A DNA stretch of 64,000 bases from NCBI RefSeq assembly GCF_035325925.1, contig NZ_DAOKZA010000011.1:1-64000 (forward strand), in the 5' to 3' direction. The DNA comes from Calidifontimicrobium sp035325925 (GTDB lineage: Bacteria; Pseudomonadota; Gammaproteobacteria; Burkholderiales; Burkholderiaceae_C). The position numbers and the translations under genes were made by a program. The first letter of the stretch is position 1. Every line of letters begins with the position of its first letter. Positions 17,957 to 25,998 of the stretch are shown piece by piece. The notes below the pieces were generated by a model. That model saw nothing but the letters and a program-made list of their open reading frames with translations, made no database searches and was not told the origin of the DNA.

Positions 17957-20122
17957 TCACCCCGCCCCCACGGCCTTCTTGATCTGCTCGAGCACGTCCT
18001 TGGCGCTCACCGGGATCGGCGTGCCCGGGCCGTAGATGCCCCTGACGCCGGCGTCGTAGAGGAAGTCGTAGTCCTGCTGCGGGATCACGCCGCCGACGAA
18101 CACGACGATGTCGCCGCCGCCCTGCTTGTTCAGCTCGTCGATGATCGCCGGTACCAGCGTCTTGTGCCCCGCGGCCAGCGTCGACACGCCGATCGCGTGC
18201 ACGTCGTTCTCGATCGCCTGGCGGGCGCACTCCTCGGGCGTCTGGAACAGCGCGCCGATGTCGATGTCGAAGCCGAGGTCGGCGAACGCGGTGGCCACGA
18301 CCTTGGCGCCGCGGTCGTGGCCGTCCTGGCCCAGCTTGGCGACCATCACGCGCGGGCGGCGGCCCTGCTCGCGCGCGAACTGGGCGATCTCGGCCTTGAG
18401 CCTGTCCCAGCCCTCGGCGCTGTCGTAGGCGGCGGCGTACACGCCGGTCACCTTCTGGATGTCGGCGCGGTGGCGGCCGAAGACCTGTTCGAGGGCATCG
18501 CTGACTTCTCCCACGGTGGCACGCGCACGCATGGCCTGGATGCTCAGGTCGAGCAGGTTGCCCTGCCCGGTGCGCGCGCCGTCGGTCAGTGCGGCCAGCG
18601 CTGCGCGCACCTTCGCGCCGTCGCGCTGTGCCTTGATCTGGCGCAGGCGCGCGATCTGCTGTTCGCGCACCCGGTGGTTGTCGACCTCGAGGATCTCGAC
18701 CGGCTCCTCCTTCGGCAGGCGGTACTTGTTGACGCCGACGATGACGTCGCGGCCGCTGTCGATGCGCGCCTGCTTCTCGGCGGCGCTGGCCTCGATCTTG
18801 AGCTTGGCCCAGCCGCTGTCCACGGCCTTGGTCATGCCGCCCATCGCATCGACCTCCTCGATGATCGCCCACGCGGCGTCGGCCATCTGCTGGGTCAGCG
18901 TCTCCATCATGTAGCTGCCGGCCCAGGGGTCGATGACGTTCGTGATGTGCGTCTCCTCCTGGATGATGAGTTGCGTGTTGCGCGCGATGCGCGCGCTGAA
19001 CTCGGTGGGCAGCGCGATGGCCTCGTCGAAGCTGTTGGTGTGCAGGCTCTGCGTGCCGCCGAACACCGCGGCCATCGCCTCGATCGTCGTGCGCACGATG
19101 TTGTTGTACGGGTCCTGCTCGGTGAGGCTCCAGCCCGAGGTCTGGCAGTGCGTGCGCAGCATCAGGCTCTTCGGGTTCTTCGCGCCGAAGCCCTTCATGA
19201 TGCGGCACCACAGCAGCCGCGCCGCGCGCATCTTGGCGATCTCGAGATAGAAGTTCATCCCGATCGCCCAGAAGAACGACAGCCGTCCGGCGAAGGCGTC
19301 GACGTCGAGGCCCTTGGCCAGCGCCGTCTTCACGTACTCCTTGCCGTCGGCCAGCGTGAACGCCAGCTCCAGCGCCTGGTTCGCTCCCGCCTCCTGCATG
19401 TGGTAGCCGGAGATGCTGATCGAGTTGAAGCGCGGCATTTGCCTCGCCGTGTACTCGATGATGTCGCCGACGATGCGCATCGAGGGCTGCGGCGGGTAGA
19501 TGTACGTGTTGCGGACCATGAACTCCTTGAGGATGTCGTTCTGGATGGTCCCCGACAACTGCGCCTGCGCGACGCCCTGCTCCTCGGCCGCGACGACGTA
19601 GCCGGCGAGCACCGGCAGCACCGCGCCGTTCATCGTCATGCTCACGCTGACCTTGTCGAGCGGGATGCCGTCGAACAGGATCTTCATGTCCTCGACGCTG
19701 TCGATCGCGACGCCCGCCTTGCCGACGTCGCCTGTCACGCGCGGGTGGTCGCTGTCGTAGCCGCGGTGCGTGGCCAGGTCGAACGCGACGCTGACGCCCT
19801 GCGCGCCGGCGGCCAGCGCCTTGCGGTAGAAGGCGTTGCTGTCCTCGGCGGTGGAGAAGCCGGCGTACTGGCGGATCGTCCACGGCCGCACCGCGTACAT
19901 CGTCGCCTGCGGCCCGCGCACGAACGGCTCGAAGCCGGGCAGCGTGTCGGCGTACGGCAGCGTCCGGGTGTCGGCTGCGGTGTACAGCGGCTTGACGTTG
20001 AGCCCCTCGGGCGTCAGCCAGTTCAATGTGCTCACTTCGCCGCCGGCCGACTTGGCGGCGGCGCGCGTCCATTGCTCGATCGTCGCGGCGGTGGACTCCG
20101 ACGGATGGTCACCCTGGCTCAT
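17957..20122 (-). CDS. mcm: Methylmalonyl-CoA mutase (single-chain, B12-dependent)
   Basis: The enzyme rearranges (2R)-methylmalonyl-CoA to succinyl-CoA with adenosylcobalamin. The 721-residue chain has the TIM-barrel catalytic domain (about 30-550; RPWTIRQYAGFSTAEDSN, GVSVAFDLATHRGYDSDHPR) and a C-terminal Rossmann-like B12 domain with GQDGHDRGAKV, His602 being the lower cobalt ligand. The ATG at 20122 is preceded by a GGAGAG ribosome binding site; a start 11 codons further up is less likely. It is the first gene of mcm-meaB-pccB-pccA-mce. Its promoter appears to overlap a palindromic operator (20230-20258) shared with a divergent GntR regulator. Confidence 0.95.
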   Translation of the reverse strand: MSQGDHPSESTAATIEQWTRAAAKSAGGEVSTLNWLTPEGLNVKPLYTAADTRTLPYADTLPGFEPFVRGPQATMYAVRPWTIRQYAGFSTAEDSNAFYRKALAAGAQGVSVAFDLATHRGYDSDHPRVTGDVGKAGVAIDSVEDMKILFDGIPLDKVSVSMTMNGAVLPVLAGYVVAAEEQGVAQAQLSGTIQNDILKEFMVRNTYIYPPQPSMRIVGDIIEYTARQMPRFNSISISGYHMQEAGANQALELAFTLADGKEYVKTALAKGLDVDAFAGRLSFFWAIGMNFYLEIAKMRAARLLWCRIMKGFGAKNPKSLMLRTHCQTSGWSLTEQDPYNNIVRTTIEAMAAVFGGTQSLHTNSFDEAIALPTEFSARIARNTQLIIQEETHITNVIDPWAGSYMMETLTQQMADAAWAIIEEVDAMGGMTKAVDSGWAKLKIEASAAEKQARIDSGRDVIVGVNKYRLPKEEPVEILEVDNHRVREQQIARLRQIKAQRDGAKVRAALAALTDGARTGQGNLLDLSIQAMRARATVGEVSDALEQVFGRHRADIQKVTGVYAAAYDSAEGWDRLKAEIAQFAREQGRRPRVMVAKLGQDGHDRGAKVVATAFADLGFDIDIGALFQTPEECARQAIENDVHAIGVSTLAAGHKTLVPAIIDELNKQGGGDIVVFVGGVIPQQDYDFLYDAGVRGIYGPGTPIPVSAKDVLEQIKKAVGAG

Positions 20123-20213
20123 GCGCTCTCCTTGGCCTCGGCGCGGGGCGGGCACCGGCGGCCGAGCGGCGCCGGTGCCGCGGGCTGCCCGGCGCCGTGT
20201 TCGCGGTCGCCGC

Positions 20214-20241
20214 TTGCCGAGGGTTCTTGATTATGCATAAT
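20214..20241 (+). promoter_or_regulatory. Predicted sigma70 promoter for the GntR gene
   Basis: TTGCCG (20214-20219), 16-bp spacer, CATAAT (20236-20241). The transcription start would fall at about 20247-20249, i.e. on the proposed ATG, which predicts a leaderless message or a start slightly further in. Confidence 0.5.
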
Positions 20242-20258
20242 TATGAATGCAAAACCAA
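20230..20258 (-). promoter_or_regulatory. Predicted sigma70 promoter for mcm
   Basis: On the minus strand TTGGTT (20258-20253), 17-bp spacer, CATAAT (20235-20230). The spacer is ideal and the palindrome at 20233-20248 lies between and over the two hexamers, a typical repressor arrangement. Confidence 0.55.
20233..20248. promoter_or_regulatory. Palindromic candidate operator between gntR and mcm
   Basis: ATGCATAA/TTATGAAT is a 16-bp inverted repeat with 7 of 8 positions paired. It is AT-rich in a strongly GC-rich gap and overlaps both divergent promoters. The likely ligand is the adjacent GntR regulator, controlling both itself and the propionyl-CoA genes. Confidence 0.6.
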
Positions 20259-20969
20259 CACCCAGCTGGCTTGCCTTCGCACACTGTCGCACCCGCCGTG
20301 GCCGCCGTCGACACCCCTCCCACCGAGGCGCCCTCGCCGCGCCCGCTGGCGCGTCGCGCGCTGTACGAGGACGTCGCCGACCGGTTGCGCCAGCAGATCT
20401 TCGCGCGCGAGCTCGAGCCTGGCAGCTGGATCGACGAACAGCGCCTCGCCGCCGACTACGGCATCAGCCGCACCCCGCTGCGCGAGGCGCTGAAGGTGCT
20501 CGCCGTCGAGGGCCTGGTGACGATGAAGCTGCGCCGCGGCGCCTACGTCACCGAGATGAGCCGCAACGACGTGACGCAGGTCTACCACCTGCTGGCGCTG
20601 CTCGAGAGCGACGCCGCCGGCTCGGTGGCGCGCCACGCCGACGACGCGCAGCGCGCACGGCTGCGCGCACTGCACGATCAGCTCGAGCGCGAGGTGCGCC
20701 AGCGCGACGCGTTTTTCGCCACCAACGAGCGCTGGCACATGGCGCTGCTCGAGATCGCCGGCAACCGCTGGAGCGCGCAGATCGTCGCCGACCTGCGCAA
20801 GGTGATGAAGCTCAACCGCCACCACTCGCTGTTCAAGCAGGGTCGGCTGGCCGACTCGCTGGCCGAGCACCGCGCGATCATGGCCGCGTTCGAGGCGCGC
20901 GACGCTGACGCGGCGACCCGGCTGATGCGCGCCCACTTCGCCGGCGGGCTCGAGGCCGCGGCCGGCTGA
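20247..20969 (+). CDS. GntR-family (FadR/FCD type) transcriptional regulator
   Basis: The protein is 240 residues with an N-terminal winged helix (about 38-105; YEDVADRLRQQIFARELEPG and the recognition-helix signature YGISRTPLREALKVLAVEGL) and an all-helical FCD-type C-terminal domain (about 110-235) with putative metal ligands in ATNERWHMALL and SLAEHRAIMAAF. It is divergent from the methylmalonyl-CoA operon, so a propionate-derived or methylmalonate-derived effector is an inference. The first ~35 residues are Pro/Ala-rich and unlike the fold, so a start further in is possible. A second ATG at 20243 is out of frame. Confidence 0.88.
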   Translation: MQNQHPAGLPSHTVAPAVAAVDTPPTEAPSPRPLARRALYEDVADRLRQQIFARELEPGSWIDEQRLAADYGISRTPLREALKVLAVEGLVTMKLRRGAYVTEMSRNDVTQVYHLLALLESDAAGSVARHADDAQRARLRALHDQLEREVRQRDAFFATNERWHMALLEIAGNRWSAQIVADLRKVMKLNRHHSLFKQGRLADSLAEHRAIMAAFEARDADAATRLMRAHFAGGLEAAAG

Positions 20970-20994
20970 GCGTGTCGGTCGGGGCTCAAAGTGC

Positions 20995-21019
20995 GACGCC
21001 CCGCACGGGGCGGGGCGTC
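20995..21019. terminator. Bidirectional terminator-like hairpin
   Basis: GACGCCCCG (20995-21003) pairs perfectly with CGGGGCGTC (21011-21019) around a 7-nt loop. It sits in the 76-bp gap between the convergent gntR gene and the small zinc-ribbon-like gene. No T-tract is evident. Confidence 0.6.
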
Positions 21020-21045
21020 TCAGGGGATCGCGGCGCGGGCAGCGC

Positions 21046-21279
21046 TCAGGACTTGAGCTGCTCCTCGAGTTCCTTGCAGGTCGGCGCGCACACCGTCTGC
21101 GAACGCCCGAGCAGCTTGCGCGTCTTCAGCATCGAGCGGGGGCGGTGCTTGCCGCACAGGAAGCACGACATGGTGCCCGCGCCGAAGGCACCCGCCACCG
21201 AAAACGGTGACCCCGGCGCCTTCGACTTGTAGCGCAAGCCATCGGGTTCCACCAGCGTCTTGATCTCGTCCTTGGCCAT
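21046..21279 (-). CDS. Small Cys-motif protein, unknown function
   Basis: A 77-residue basic protein: MAKDEIKTLVEPDGLRYKSK at the start, then a segment with CFLCGKHRPRS and CAPTCKELEE, i.e. two CxxC-like knuckles (Cys39, Cys42; Cys64, Cys68), which could bind one zinc. The spacing and basic residues between them resemble small treble-clef/zinc-ribbon proteins. I do not recognise a characterised homologue. It is a single gene, 91 bp downstream of gltA. A LexA-like box lies 49 bp upstream of its start, so DNA-damage control is possible but unproven. Confidence 0.75.
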   Translation of the reverse strand: MAKDEIKTLVEPDGLRYKSKAPGSPFSVAGAFGAGTMSCFLCGKHRPRSMLKTRKLLGRSQTVCAPTCKELEEQLKS

Positions 21280-21327
21280 CCATTGCTCCTAGGCAGGCGT
21301 GCGGTCCCTGCGACAGCCGCAAGGATA

Positions 21328-21343
21328 CTGTACATACCCCCAG
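21328..21343. promoter_or_regulatory. Candidate LexA (SOS) box
   Basis: CTGT-N8-CCAG, one mismatch from the CTGT-N8-ACAG consensus of beta- and gammaproteobacteria, with the flanking TACTGTAC half fully conserved. It lies in the 91-bp gap upstream of the small Cys-motif gene (minus strand) and downstream of gltA, so it would control only the small gene. Confidence 0.4.
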
Positions 21344-21370
21344 CGTGCTGGCGCAGGGTCTCTGTCCACC

Positions 21371-22684
21371 TCAGGCACGCTCGGCCAGCGGCTTGACCTG
21401 GCGCGGCATCGAGCCGACGAACAGCTGACGCGGGCGGCCGATCTTGTACTCGGGGTCGCCGATCATCTCGTTGAGCTGCGCGATCCAGCCCACCGTGCGC
21501 GCCAGCGCGAAGATGGCGGTGAACAGGCTCACCGGGATGCCCAGCGCACGCTGCACGATGCCGGAGTAGAAGTCCACGTTCGGGTACAGCTTGCGCGCGA
21601 CGAAGTACTCGTCCTCGAGCGCGATCTTCTCGAGTGCCATCGCCAGCTTGAACAGCGGGTCGTTGCCCAGCCCCAGCTCGCTCAGCACCTCGTGGCAGGT
21701 CTCGCGCATCAGCTTGGCCCGCGGGTCGTAGTTCTTGTACACGCGGTGGCCGAAGCCCATCAGGCGCACGTTCGAGTTCTTGTCCTTGACCTGCTTGATG
21801 AACTCGCCGATCTTCTCGACGCCGCCGTTGCGCTGGATGTCCTCGAGCATGTTCAGCGCCGCTTCGTTCGCGCCGCCGTGCGCCGGGCCCCACAGGCAGG
21901 CCACGCCGGCGGCGATGGCGGCGAACGGGTTGGTGCCCGACGAGCCGCACAGCCGCACCGTGGAGGTGCTGGCGTTCTGCTCGTGGTCGGCGTGCAGGAT
22001 GAAGATGCGGTCGATCGCGCGCACCAGCACGTCGTTGGGCTTGTACTCCTCGCACGGCGTGGCGAACATCATGCGCATGAAGTTCGCCGAGTACGACAGG
22101 TCGTTCTTCGGGTACACGTAGGGCTGGCCGACGCCGTACTTGTAGGCCATCGCCACCAGCGTGGGCATCTTGGCGATCAGGCGGATCGCCGCGATCTCGC
22201 GGTGGCGCGGGTTGTTGATGTCGGTGCTGTCGTGGTAGAAGGCCGACAGCGCGCCGACCAGCCCGGTCAGCACCGCCATCGGGTGCGCGTCGCGGCGGAA
22301 GCCGCGCAGGAAGAACTGCATCTGCTCGTTGACCATCGTGTGGCGCGTCACGAGCGAGTCGAAGTCCTTCTGCTGCTGCGCGTTCGGCAGCTCGCCGTAC
22401 AGCAGCAGGTGACACACGTCGAGGAAGTCGCAGTGCTCGGCGAGCTGCTCGATCGGGTAGCCGCGGTACAGCAGTTCGCCCTTGTCGCCGTCGATGTAGG
22501 TGATCGCCGACTGGCACGACGCGGTCGACAGGAACCCCGGATCGTAGGTGAACTTGCCGGTCTGCGCGTAGAGCTTGCGGATGTCGATCACGTCCGGGCC
22601 GATCGTGCCCTTGTAGATCGGCAGCTCCATGCTCGGACTGCCGTCGGAGAACGACAGGGTGGCTTTCACGTCGGAAGGCGTCAT
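21371..22684 (-). CDS. gltA: Citrate synthase
   Basis: Condenses oxaloacetate and acetyl-CoA to citrate. The 437-residue length and features are those of the hexameric, NADH-sensitive Gram-negative type: LYRGYPIEQLAEH, the catalytic-His region LCGSSGTNPFAAIAAGVACL with HGGANEAAL, FGHRVYKNYDPRA, and GWIAQLNEM near the C-terminus. The ATG shares 4 bp with the sdhE stop (ATGA). It is therefore the last gene of sdhC-sdhD-sdhA-sdhB-sdhE-gltA, an arrangement widespread in Burkholderiales. Confidence 0.97.
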   Translation of the reverse strand: MTPSDVKATLSFSDGSPSMELPIYKGTIGPDVIDIRKLYAQTGKFTYDPGFLSTASCQSAITYIDGDKGELLYRGYPIEQLAEHCDFLDVCHLLLYGELPNAQQQKDFDSLVTRHTMVNEQMQFFLRGFRRDAHPMAVLTGLVGALSAFYHDSTDINNPRHREIAAIRLIAKMPTLVAMAYKYGVGQPYVYPKNDLSYSANFMRMMFATPCEEYKPNDVLVRAIDRIFILHADHEQNASTSTVRLCGSSGTNPFAAIAAGVACLWGPAHGGANEAALNMLEDIQRNGGVEKIGEFIKQVKDKNSNVRLMGFGHRVYKNYDPRAKLMRETCHEVLSELGLGNDPLFKLAMALEKIALEDEYFVARKLYPNVDFYSGIVQRALGIPVSLFTAIFALARTVGWIAQLNEMIGDPEYKIGRPRQLFVGSMPRQVKPLAERA

Positions 22685-23070
22685 CGCGGGGTCCTTTCGT
22701 CAGTCTTCGTTGGGGTGCGGCGCCGCAGCAGCGCCAGCACCTCGTGCACTTCGGGCCGGTCGAGCGCATCCCGAGGCTCGACGCGCGCCAGCAGCAGGTC
22801 CAGCAGGTCGTTGTCCGACAGGTCCATCAGGGCCTCGAGGCCGCTGGCCTGCCTTGTGGTGATCGTCTCCTCGTGATCTCGGAAGAAGCGCTCCAGAAAG
22901 AGGTCGTTCTCGAGCAGGCCGCGGCGGCAGCGCCACTTGAGTCTGGAGAGCTCGCGCGTCTCGAGCGTCGCCGGGGGACACAGCGGCCCCCGCGGATCCG
23001 GCTTCGCCGGTCCGCTGGGGGCGCCCCCCTGGGGGGGAGGCGCCGAAGGCGCTTCGAGGGGGGTCTTCAT
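22681..23070 (-). CDS. sdhE: SdhE/YgfY-type FAD assembly factor with a repeat-derived N-terminal extension
   Basis: SdhE helps attach FAD to SdhA. The core (about residues 44-129) is typical: LSRLKWRCRRGLLENDLFLE, with the RGxxE motif (RRGLLEND), then the acidic LDLLLARVEPRDALDRPEVH. The usual length is about 85-95 residues, but the only in-frame ATG (23070) gives 129. The extra ~40 N-terminal residues (KTPLEAPSAPPPQGGAPSG and on) are encoded by an intergenic repeat element (22992-23066). The ATG overlaps the sdhB stop (ATGA) and the stop overlaps the gltA ATG, so translation through the extension is expected. No GTG or TTG start near the core was found. Confidence 0.88.
   Translation of the reverse strand: MKTPLEAPSAPPPQGGAPSGPAKPDPRGPLCPPATLETRELSRLKWRCRRGLLENDLFLERFFRDHEETITTRQASGLEALMDLSDNDLLDLLLARVEPRDALDRPEVHEVLALLRRRTPTKTDERTPR
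22992..23066. repeat. Interspersed GC-rich hairpin repeat, copy B (translated as part of SdhE)
   Basis: This is the second copy of the element seen at 15073-15143: GGATCCGG, the hairpin CCGGCTTCGCCGG, a C-run/G-run hairpin (CCCCCCTGGGGGGG) and GGCGCCGAAGGCGC, in the same order and orientation. Here it sits between the sdhB stop and the conserved part of sdhE and stays open in the sdhE frame. Confidence 0.88.
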
Positions 23071-23771
23071 ACCGCCCGACGCACCATCAGCTCCTTGATC
23101 TTGCCGATCGCCTTCGTCGGGTTGAGCCCCTTCGGGCAGACGTCGACGCAGTTCATGATCGTGTGGCAGCGGAACAGCCGGTACGGATCCTCGAGGTTGT
23201 CGAGGCGCTCGCTGGTGGCCTGGTCGCGGCTGTCGGCGATGAAGCGGTAGGCCTGCAGCAGGCCGGCCGGGCCGACGAACTTGTCCGGGTTCCACCAGAA
23301 GCTCGGGCACGAGGTGCTGCAGCTCGCGCACAGGATGCACTCGTACAGGCCGTTGAGCTCGTCGCGCTCCTCGGGCGACTGCAGGCGCTCCTTCTCGGGC
23401 GGGGGCGTGTCGTTGACGAGGTACGGCTTGATCGAGTGGTACTGCTTGAAGAACTGCGTCATGTCGACGATCAGGTCGCGGATCACCGGCAGCCCGGGCA
23501 GCGGCTTGAGCACCACGGTGCCGGGAAGGCTGCGCATGTTGGTCAGGCAGGCGAGCCCGTTCTTGCCGTTGATGTTCATCGCGTCCGAGCCGCACACGCC
23601 CTCGCGGCACGAACGGCGGAAGCTCAGCGTCGGATCGACCGACTTGAGCTTCATCAGCGCGTCGAGCAGCATGCGCTCGCTGCCGTCGAGCTCGACATGC
23701 AGCGTCTGCATGTACGGCTTGGCGTCCTTGTCGGGATCGTAGCGGTAGATCTGGAACGTTCGCTGGGACAT
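23067..23771 (-). CDS. sdhB: Succinate dehydrogenase iron-sulfur subunit
   Basis: SdhB passes electrons from FAD to quinone through three Fe-S clusters. The 234-residue protein has the [2Fe-2S] ligands in SCREGVCGSDAMNINGKNGLAC (about residues 55-76), the [4Fe-4S] set CILCASCSTSCP and the [3Fe-4S] set with CHTIMNCVDVCPKGLNP. It starts MSQRTFQIYRYDPDKDAKPY, 41 bp after sdhA. Its stop overlaps the sdhE ATG. The frame is open far upstream through sdhA, but that part is a shadow. Confidence 0.97.
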   Translation of the reverse strand: MSQRTFQIYRYDPDKDAKPYMQTLHVELDGSERMLLDALMKLKSVDPTLSFRRSCREGVCGSDAMNINGKNGLACLTNMRSLPGTVVLKPLPGLPVIRDLIVDMTQFFKQYHSIKPYLVNDTPPPEKERLQSPEERDELNGLYECILCASCSTSCPSFWWNPDKFVGPAGLLQAYRFIADSRDQATSERLDNLEDPYRLFRCHTIMNCVDVCPKGLNPTKAIGKIKELMVRRAV

Positions 23772-23812
23772 GTCGGCTTGCTCTCGGGTCGGTTCGGCGC
23801 GCGGGGCGGGCG

Positions 23813-25621
23813 TCAGAAGGTTCGCACCTTCGGCGGCACGGATTCGACGGTCAGCGGCTTGAGTTGCACCGGCTTGTAGTCGAGGCGGCTGCCCTCGGCG
23901 TACCACAGCGTGTGCCTCAGCCACTCGCGGTCGTTGCGGCCCAGCGGGCAGTCGGCGTCGTCGGCGCCGCGCTCGTAGTCCTTGACGGTGTGCGCACCGC
24001 GGCACTCCCGGCGCGCCGCCGCAGAGACCATCGTCGCCTGAGCCGCCTCGATCAGGTTCTCCACCTCGAGCGCCTCGACGCGCGCGGTGTTGAACACCTT
24101 GCTGCGGTCCTTCAGGCCGATCGCCTTCACGCGCTCGCGCAGCGCGGCGATCTTGTGCACGCCTTCGTCCATGCTCGCCTGGGTGCGGAACACGCCGGCG
24201 TGCTGCTGCATCGTCTTGCGGATGTCGTTGGCCACGTCCTGCGCGTACTCGCCGGCGTCGCTGGCGTCGAGGCGCGCCAGCCGCGCCAGCGACGCATCGG
24301 CCGCGTCCTTCGGCAGCGGCTTGTGCGCCTGGTCGGCGCGCCGGAAGCTGTCGACGATGTGGTTGCCGGCGGACTTGCCGAACACCAGCAGGTCGAGCAG
24401 CGAGTTGGTGCCCAGCCGGTTGGCGCCGTGCACGCTGACGCACGAGCACTCGCCCACCGCGTACAGGCCATGGACCACCGCGTTCGGGCTGCCGTCCTTG
24501 GGCACCACCACCTGCCCGTTCACGTTGGTCGGGATGCCGCCCATCTGGTAGTGGATGGTCGGCACCACCGGGATGGGTTCCTTGGTGATGTCGACGTTGG
24601 CGAAGTTGTGGCCGATCTCGAACACGCTGGGCAGCCGCTTCATGATCGTGTCGGCGCCCAGGTGCGTCATGTCGAGGTGGATGTAGTCCTTGTTCGGACC
24701 GCAGCCGCGCCCTTCCTTGATCTCCTGGTCCATGCAGCGGCTGACGAAGTCGCGCGGCGCCAGGTCCTTCAGCGTCGGCGCGTAGCGCTCCATGAAGCGC
24801 TCGCCGTTGGCGTTGCGCAGGATCGCGCCCTCGCCGCGGCAGCCTTCGGTGAGCAGCACGCCCGCGCCGGCCACGCCGGTCGGGTGGAACTGCCAGAACT
24901 CCATGTCCTCGAGCGGGATGCCGGCGCGCGCGGCCATGCCGAGGCCGTCGCCGGTATTGATGAACGCGTTGGTCGAGGCCGCGAAGATGCGCCCGGCCCC
25001 GCCGGTGGCGATCACGGTGACCTTCGACTCGAGCACCAGCAATTCGCCGGTTTCCATCTCGAGCGCGACCACGCCGACGCAGTCGCCGTCGGAGTCGCGC
25101 AGGATGTCGAGCGCCATCCACTCGACGAAGAACTGCGTGCGCGCCCTCACGTTGCGCTGGTACAGCGTGTGCAGCAGCGCATGGCCGGTGCGGTCGGCAG
25201 CGGCGCAGGCGCGCTGCACCGGTTTCTCGCCGAAGTTGGCGGTGTGCCCGCCGAACGGGCGCTGGTAGATGGTGCCGTCGGGATTGCGGTCGAACGGCAT
25301 GCCGAAGTGCTCGAGCTCGTAGACCACCTTCGGCGCCTCGCGGCACATGAACTCGATCGCGTCCTGGTCGCCCAGCCAGTCGCTGCCCTTGACGGTGTCG
25401 TAGAAGTGGTAGTGCCAGTTGTCCTCGCTCATGTTGCCGAGGCTGGCGCCGATGCCGCCCTGCGCCGCCACCGTGTGCGAACGCGTCGGGAAGACCTTGG
25501 TCAGCACGGCGACGTTGAGGCCGGCCAGCGCCAGCTGCAGCGACGCGCGCATGCCCGAGCCACCGGCGCCGACGATCACGACGTCGAAGCGCCGGCGGGG
25601 AAGAGAAGTCGCCACGTGCAT
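23813..25621 (-). CDS. sdhA: Succinate dehydrogenase flavoprotein subunit
   Basis: SdhA oxidises succinate to fumarate with covalently bound FAD. The 602-residue chain shows the Rossmann motif VVIVGAGGSGMR (about 14-25), the covalent-FAD His49 in TRSHTVAAQGG, substrate and catalytic regions QFHPTGVAGAG and HYQMGGIPTN, and RLGTNSLLDLLVFG near 400. The ATG at 25621 shares its A with the sdhD stop (TGATG), which fixes the start. The length is slightly above the E. coli enzyme (588). Confidence 0.97.
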   Translation of the reverse strand: MHVATSLPRRRFDVVIVGAGGSGMRASLQLALAGLNVAVLTKVFPTRSHTVAAQGGIGASLGNMSEDNWHYHFYDTVKGSDWLGDQDAIEFMCREAPKVVYELEHFGMPFDRNPDGTIYQRPFGGHTANFGEKPVQRACAAADRTGHALLHTLYQRNVRARTQFFVEWMALDILRDSDGDCVGVVALEMETGELLVLESKVTVIATGGAGRIFAASTNAFINTGDGLGMAARAGIPLEDMEFWQFHPTGVAGAGVLLTEGCRGEGAILRNANGERFMERYAPTLKDLAPRDFVSRCMDQEIKEGRGCGPNKDYIHLDMTHLGADTIMKRLPSVFEIGHNFANVDITKEPIPVVPTIHYQMGGIPTNVNGQVVVPKDGSPNAVVHGLYAVGECSCVSVHGANRLGTNSLLDLLVFGKSAGNHIVDSFRRADQAHKPLPKDAADASLARLARLDASDAGEYAQDVANDIRKTMQQHAGVFRTQASMDEGVHKIAALRERVKAIGLKDRSKVFNTARVEALEVENLIEAAQATMVSAAARRECRGAHTVKDYERGADDADCPLGRNDREWLRHTLWYAEGSRLDYKPVQLKPLTVESVPPKVRTF

Positions 25622-25983
25622 CACAGCCTCCACAGCACTTGAACCGCCCACCCGGCGCAGCCGAGCAGCCACGCCAGCGTGAACACCTGCAGCACCAGCT
25701 TCACGCCGACGGGCTTGACGTAGTCCATCCAGATGTCGCGCATGCCGACCCACACGTGGTACAGCAGCGAAACGATGACCACGAAGGTCAGCAGCTTCAT
25801 CCACTGCGCGGCGAAGATGCCGCTCCAGCGGTCGTAGCCGAGTTCGCCGGGCATCAGCACCTGCGCCAGCAGCGCCAGCGTGAACAGCGCCATCAGTGCC
25901 GCGGTGACGCGCTGGCTGAGCCAGTCGCGGAACCCGTAGTGCGCGCCGACGACCAGGCGCTTCGAACCGTAGTTGACTGCCAT
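25621..25983 (-). CDS. sdhD: Succinate dehydrogenase membrane anchor subunit
   Basis: This is a 120-residue membrane protein with three predicted transmembrane helices (about 25-45, 62-82 and 94-115). It anchors SdhAB and forms the quinone and heme b site with SdhC. The N-terminal GAHYGFRDWLSQRVTAALMA and LLYHVWVGMRDIWMDYVKP, with the conserved His and Tyr/Asp near the quinone site, fit the family. It is 15 bp after sdhC and overlaps the sdhA start by one base. Confidence 0.93.
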   Translation of the reverse strand: MAVNYGSKRLVVGAHYGFRDWLSQRVTAALMALFTLALLAQVLMPGELGYDRWSGIFAAQWMKLLTFVVIVSLLYHVWVGMRDIWMDYVKPVGVKLVLQVFTLAWLLGCAGWAVQVLWRL

Positions 25984-25998
25984 CGCTTCGCTCCCCGA

